A stretch of 5,233 nucleotides of DNA from Deltaproteobacteria bacterium (GTDB lineage Bacteria > Desulfobacterota > GWC2-55-46 > DRQE01): assembly GCA_016219165.1 (NCBI GenBank), contig JACRCB010000033.1, forward strand, positions 1 to 5,233, read 5' to 3'. The position numbers were made by a program, and so were the translations under genes. Shown here piece by piece: positions 4,539 to 5,233 of this stretch; position 1 is the first letter of the stretch, and every line of letters starts with the position of its first letter. Under the pieces are notes generated by a model. That model made no database searches. It had not been told where the DNA came from and saw nothing but the letters and a program-made list of their open reading frames with translations.

Positions 4539-5233
4539 CTACGCCATTGCCTTTCTCGGCCCCGCCGCCGTCTGAACCGGCTCTGCCTTTACCTTCGCTA
4601 TCCTGAACCTGTCCATATCCACAACGGTGAGTCTAAAGCCCCTGTGGAGGGTAAACTCGCCTCCGCGTGGGATTTTCTGGAGCCTCGAGAGCATGAAGGC
4701 GGCGAGGGTGGAGTATTCCTTCTCATCCTCCTCGTTGAAAGGCAGCCCCGCATCCGTGAGGTCCCCGAGCGAGGCGGATGCGTCTATAATCATAGTCCCG
4801 TCTTTCCCCCTCTCTATGAGGCCCCCTTTTTCCAGGTCGAACTCGTCCTCTATTTCGCCGACTATCTCTTCGAGTATGTCCTCGATTGTTACGAGGCCGT
4901 CCACATCCCCGTGTTCGTCCACGACTATCGCCATGTGGACCTTTTTTCTCTGCATCTCCCTCAAGAGCCTGCTTATCATTATGGAATCCGGGACAAAATA
5001 GGGAGACCGTATCAACTCCGCGAGCAGAATGGGGCGGCCCTCCTCGAGGGCCTTGAATACGTCTTTGTTGAAAAGAAGCCCCACGACGTTATTGGTCGTG
5101 CCCCTGAAGACCGGGTATCTCGAAAAACCGCTCTCGGAGATGAACCTGAGCACTTCAGGCGAAGGCGCATTTATATCGATTGCGCTTATCTTGGACTTCG
5201 ATACCATAATCTCCTTTACCGAGGTGTCCGCGA
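4539..5233 (-). CDS. HlyC/CorC-family CBS-domain protein, C-terminal part (5' end off the window)
   Basis: The frame is open from the right edge to TAG 4541-4539 and gives 230 residues. Numbered from the first whole codon, a CBS pair occupies about 5-130. The first CBS contains SRYPVF (37-42) and VVGLLFNKD. The second contains the family signature VVDEHGDVDGLVTIEDILEE (103-122), then VGEIEDEFD. A CorC_HlyC-type domain follows (about 143-215: DLTDAGLPF, EYSTLAAFML, GGEFTLHRGFRL). In this family the part now missing is usually an N-terminal DUF21 membrane domain. Members are proposed to act in Mg2+/Co2+ efflux or tolerance, and CBS pairs bind adenine nucleotides. ATG 5207 is preceded by AAAGGAG but is internal: the upstream codons read V-K-E-I, the usual lead-in to the EIM start of the first CBS domain. 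The gene converges on polX with a 40-nt gap. The exact paralogue (corC, ytfL, tlyC or similar) cannot be told from this half. Confidence 0.88.
   Translation of the reverse strand, partial: ADTSVKEIMVSKSKISAIDINAPSPEVLRFISESGFSRYPVFRGTTNNVVGLLFNKDVFKALEEGRPILLAELIRSPYFVPDSIMISRLLREMQRKKVHMAIVVDEHGDVDGLVTIEDILEEIVGEIEDEFDLEKGGLIERGKDGTMIIDASASLGDLTDAGLPFNEEDEKEYSTLAAFMLSRLQKIPRGGEFTLHRGFRLTVVDMDRFRIAKVKAEPVQTAAGPRKAMA

Noticed and set aside
5205..5216. ATG 5207 preceded by AAAGGAG as the start of the CBS-domain gene
   Set aside because: The frame is open upstream to the window edge, the upstream codons read V-K-E-I as in the first CBS domain of the family, and the spacing to GGAG is only 3 nt.

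Overview
This window comes from a bacterial chromosome and holds six protein genes: four intact and two cut by the window edges. I see no rRNA, tRNA, CRISPR array, insertion sequence or phage gene. The DNA is moderately GC-rich by eye. Coding regions use AGG/AGA arginine, ATA isoleucine and CTT-AAG pairs heavily. A full-length bacterial PolX with a PHP domain, a GerMN-domain protein beside murI, and a haemerythrin suggest an anaerobic or microaerophilic Gram-negative lineage such as Nitrospirota or the former Deltaproteobacteria. That placement is an inference from gene content only.

Layout: positions 1-2198 are a compact minus-strand operon transcribed right to left, murI (glutamate racemase) -> GerMN-domain membrane protein -> aspartate ammonia-lyase/fumarase-type enzyme (C-terminal half off the left edge), with gaps of 2 and 7 nt. 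Positions 2199-2289 are the only substantial intergenic region, a divergent promoter region. Both strands carry promoter-like elements that share one palindromic -35 heptamer. The minus-strand promoter lies so close to the murI ATG that the transcript would be leaderless or nearly so. Positions 2290-4498 are a plus-strand pair, a haemerythrin HHE protein and DNA polymerase X, 7 nt apart. Positions 4539-5233 are the C-terminal part of a minus-strand HlyC/CorC-type CBS-domain protein that converges on polX across a 40-nt gap and runs off the right edge.

How the genes work together: the left operon joins cell-wall precursor supply (D-glutamate), an envelope-anchored GerMN protein and aspartate/fumarate metabolism. 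The right pair joins a probable di-iron O2/NO-binding or stress protein with a repair polymerase that also has a predicted Mn-dependent nuclease domain.

Nothing here is clearly a new biological system. The most noteworthy signals are the divergent promoter with a shared -35 and leaderless-looking murI, the HHE-polX pairing, and two long perfect palindromes inside polX. One of these reproduces a complete Shine-Dalgarno/anti-Shine-Dalgarno pair followed by an in-frame GTG.
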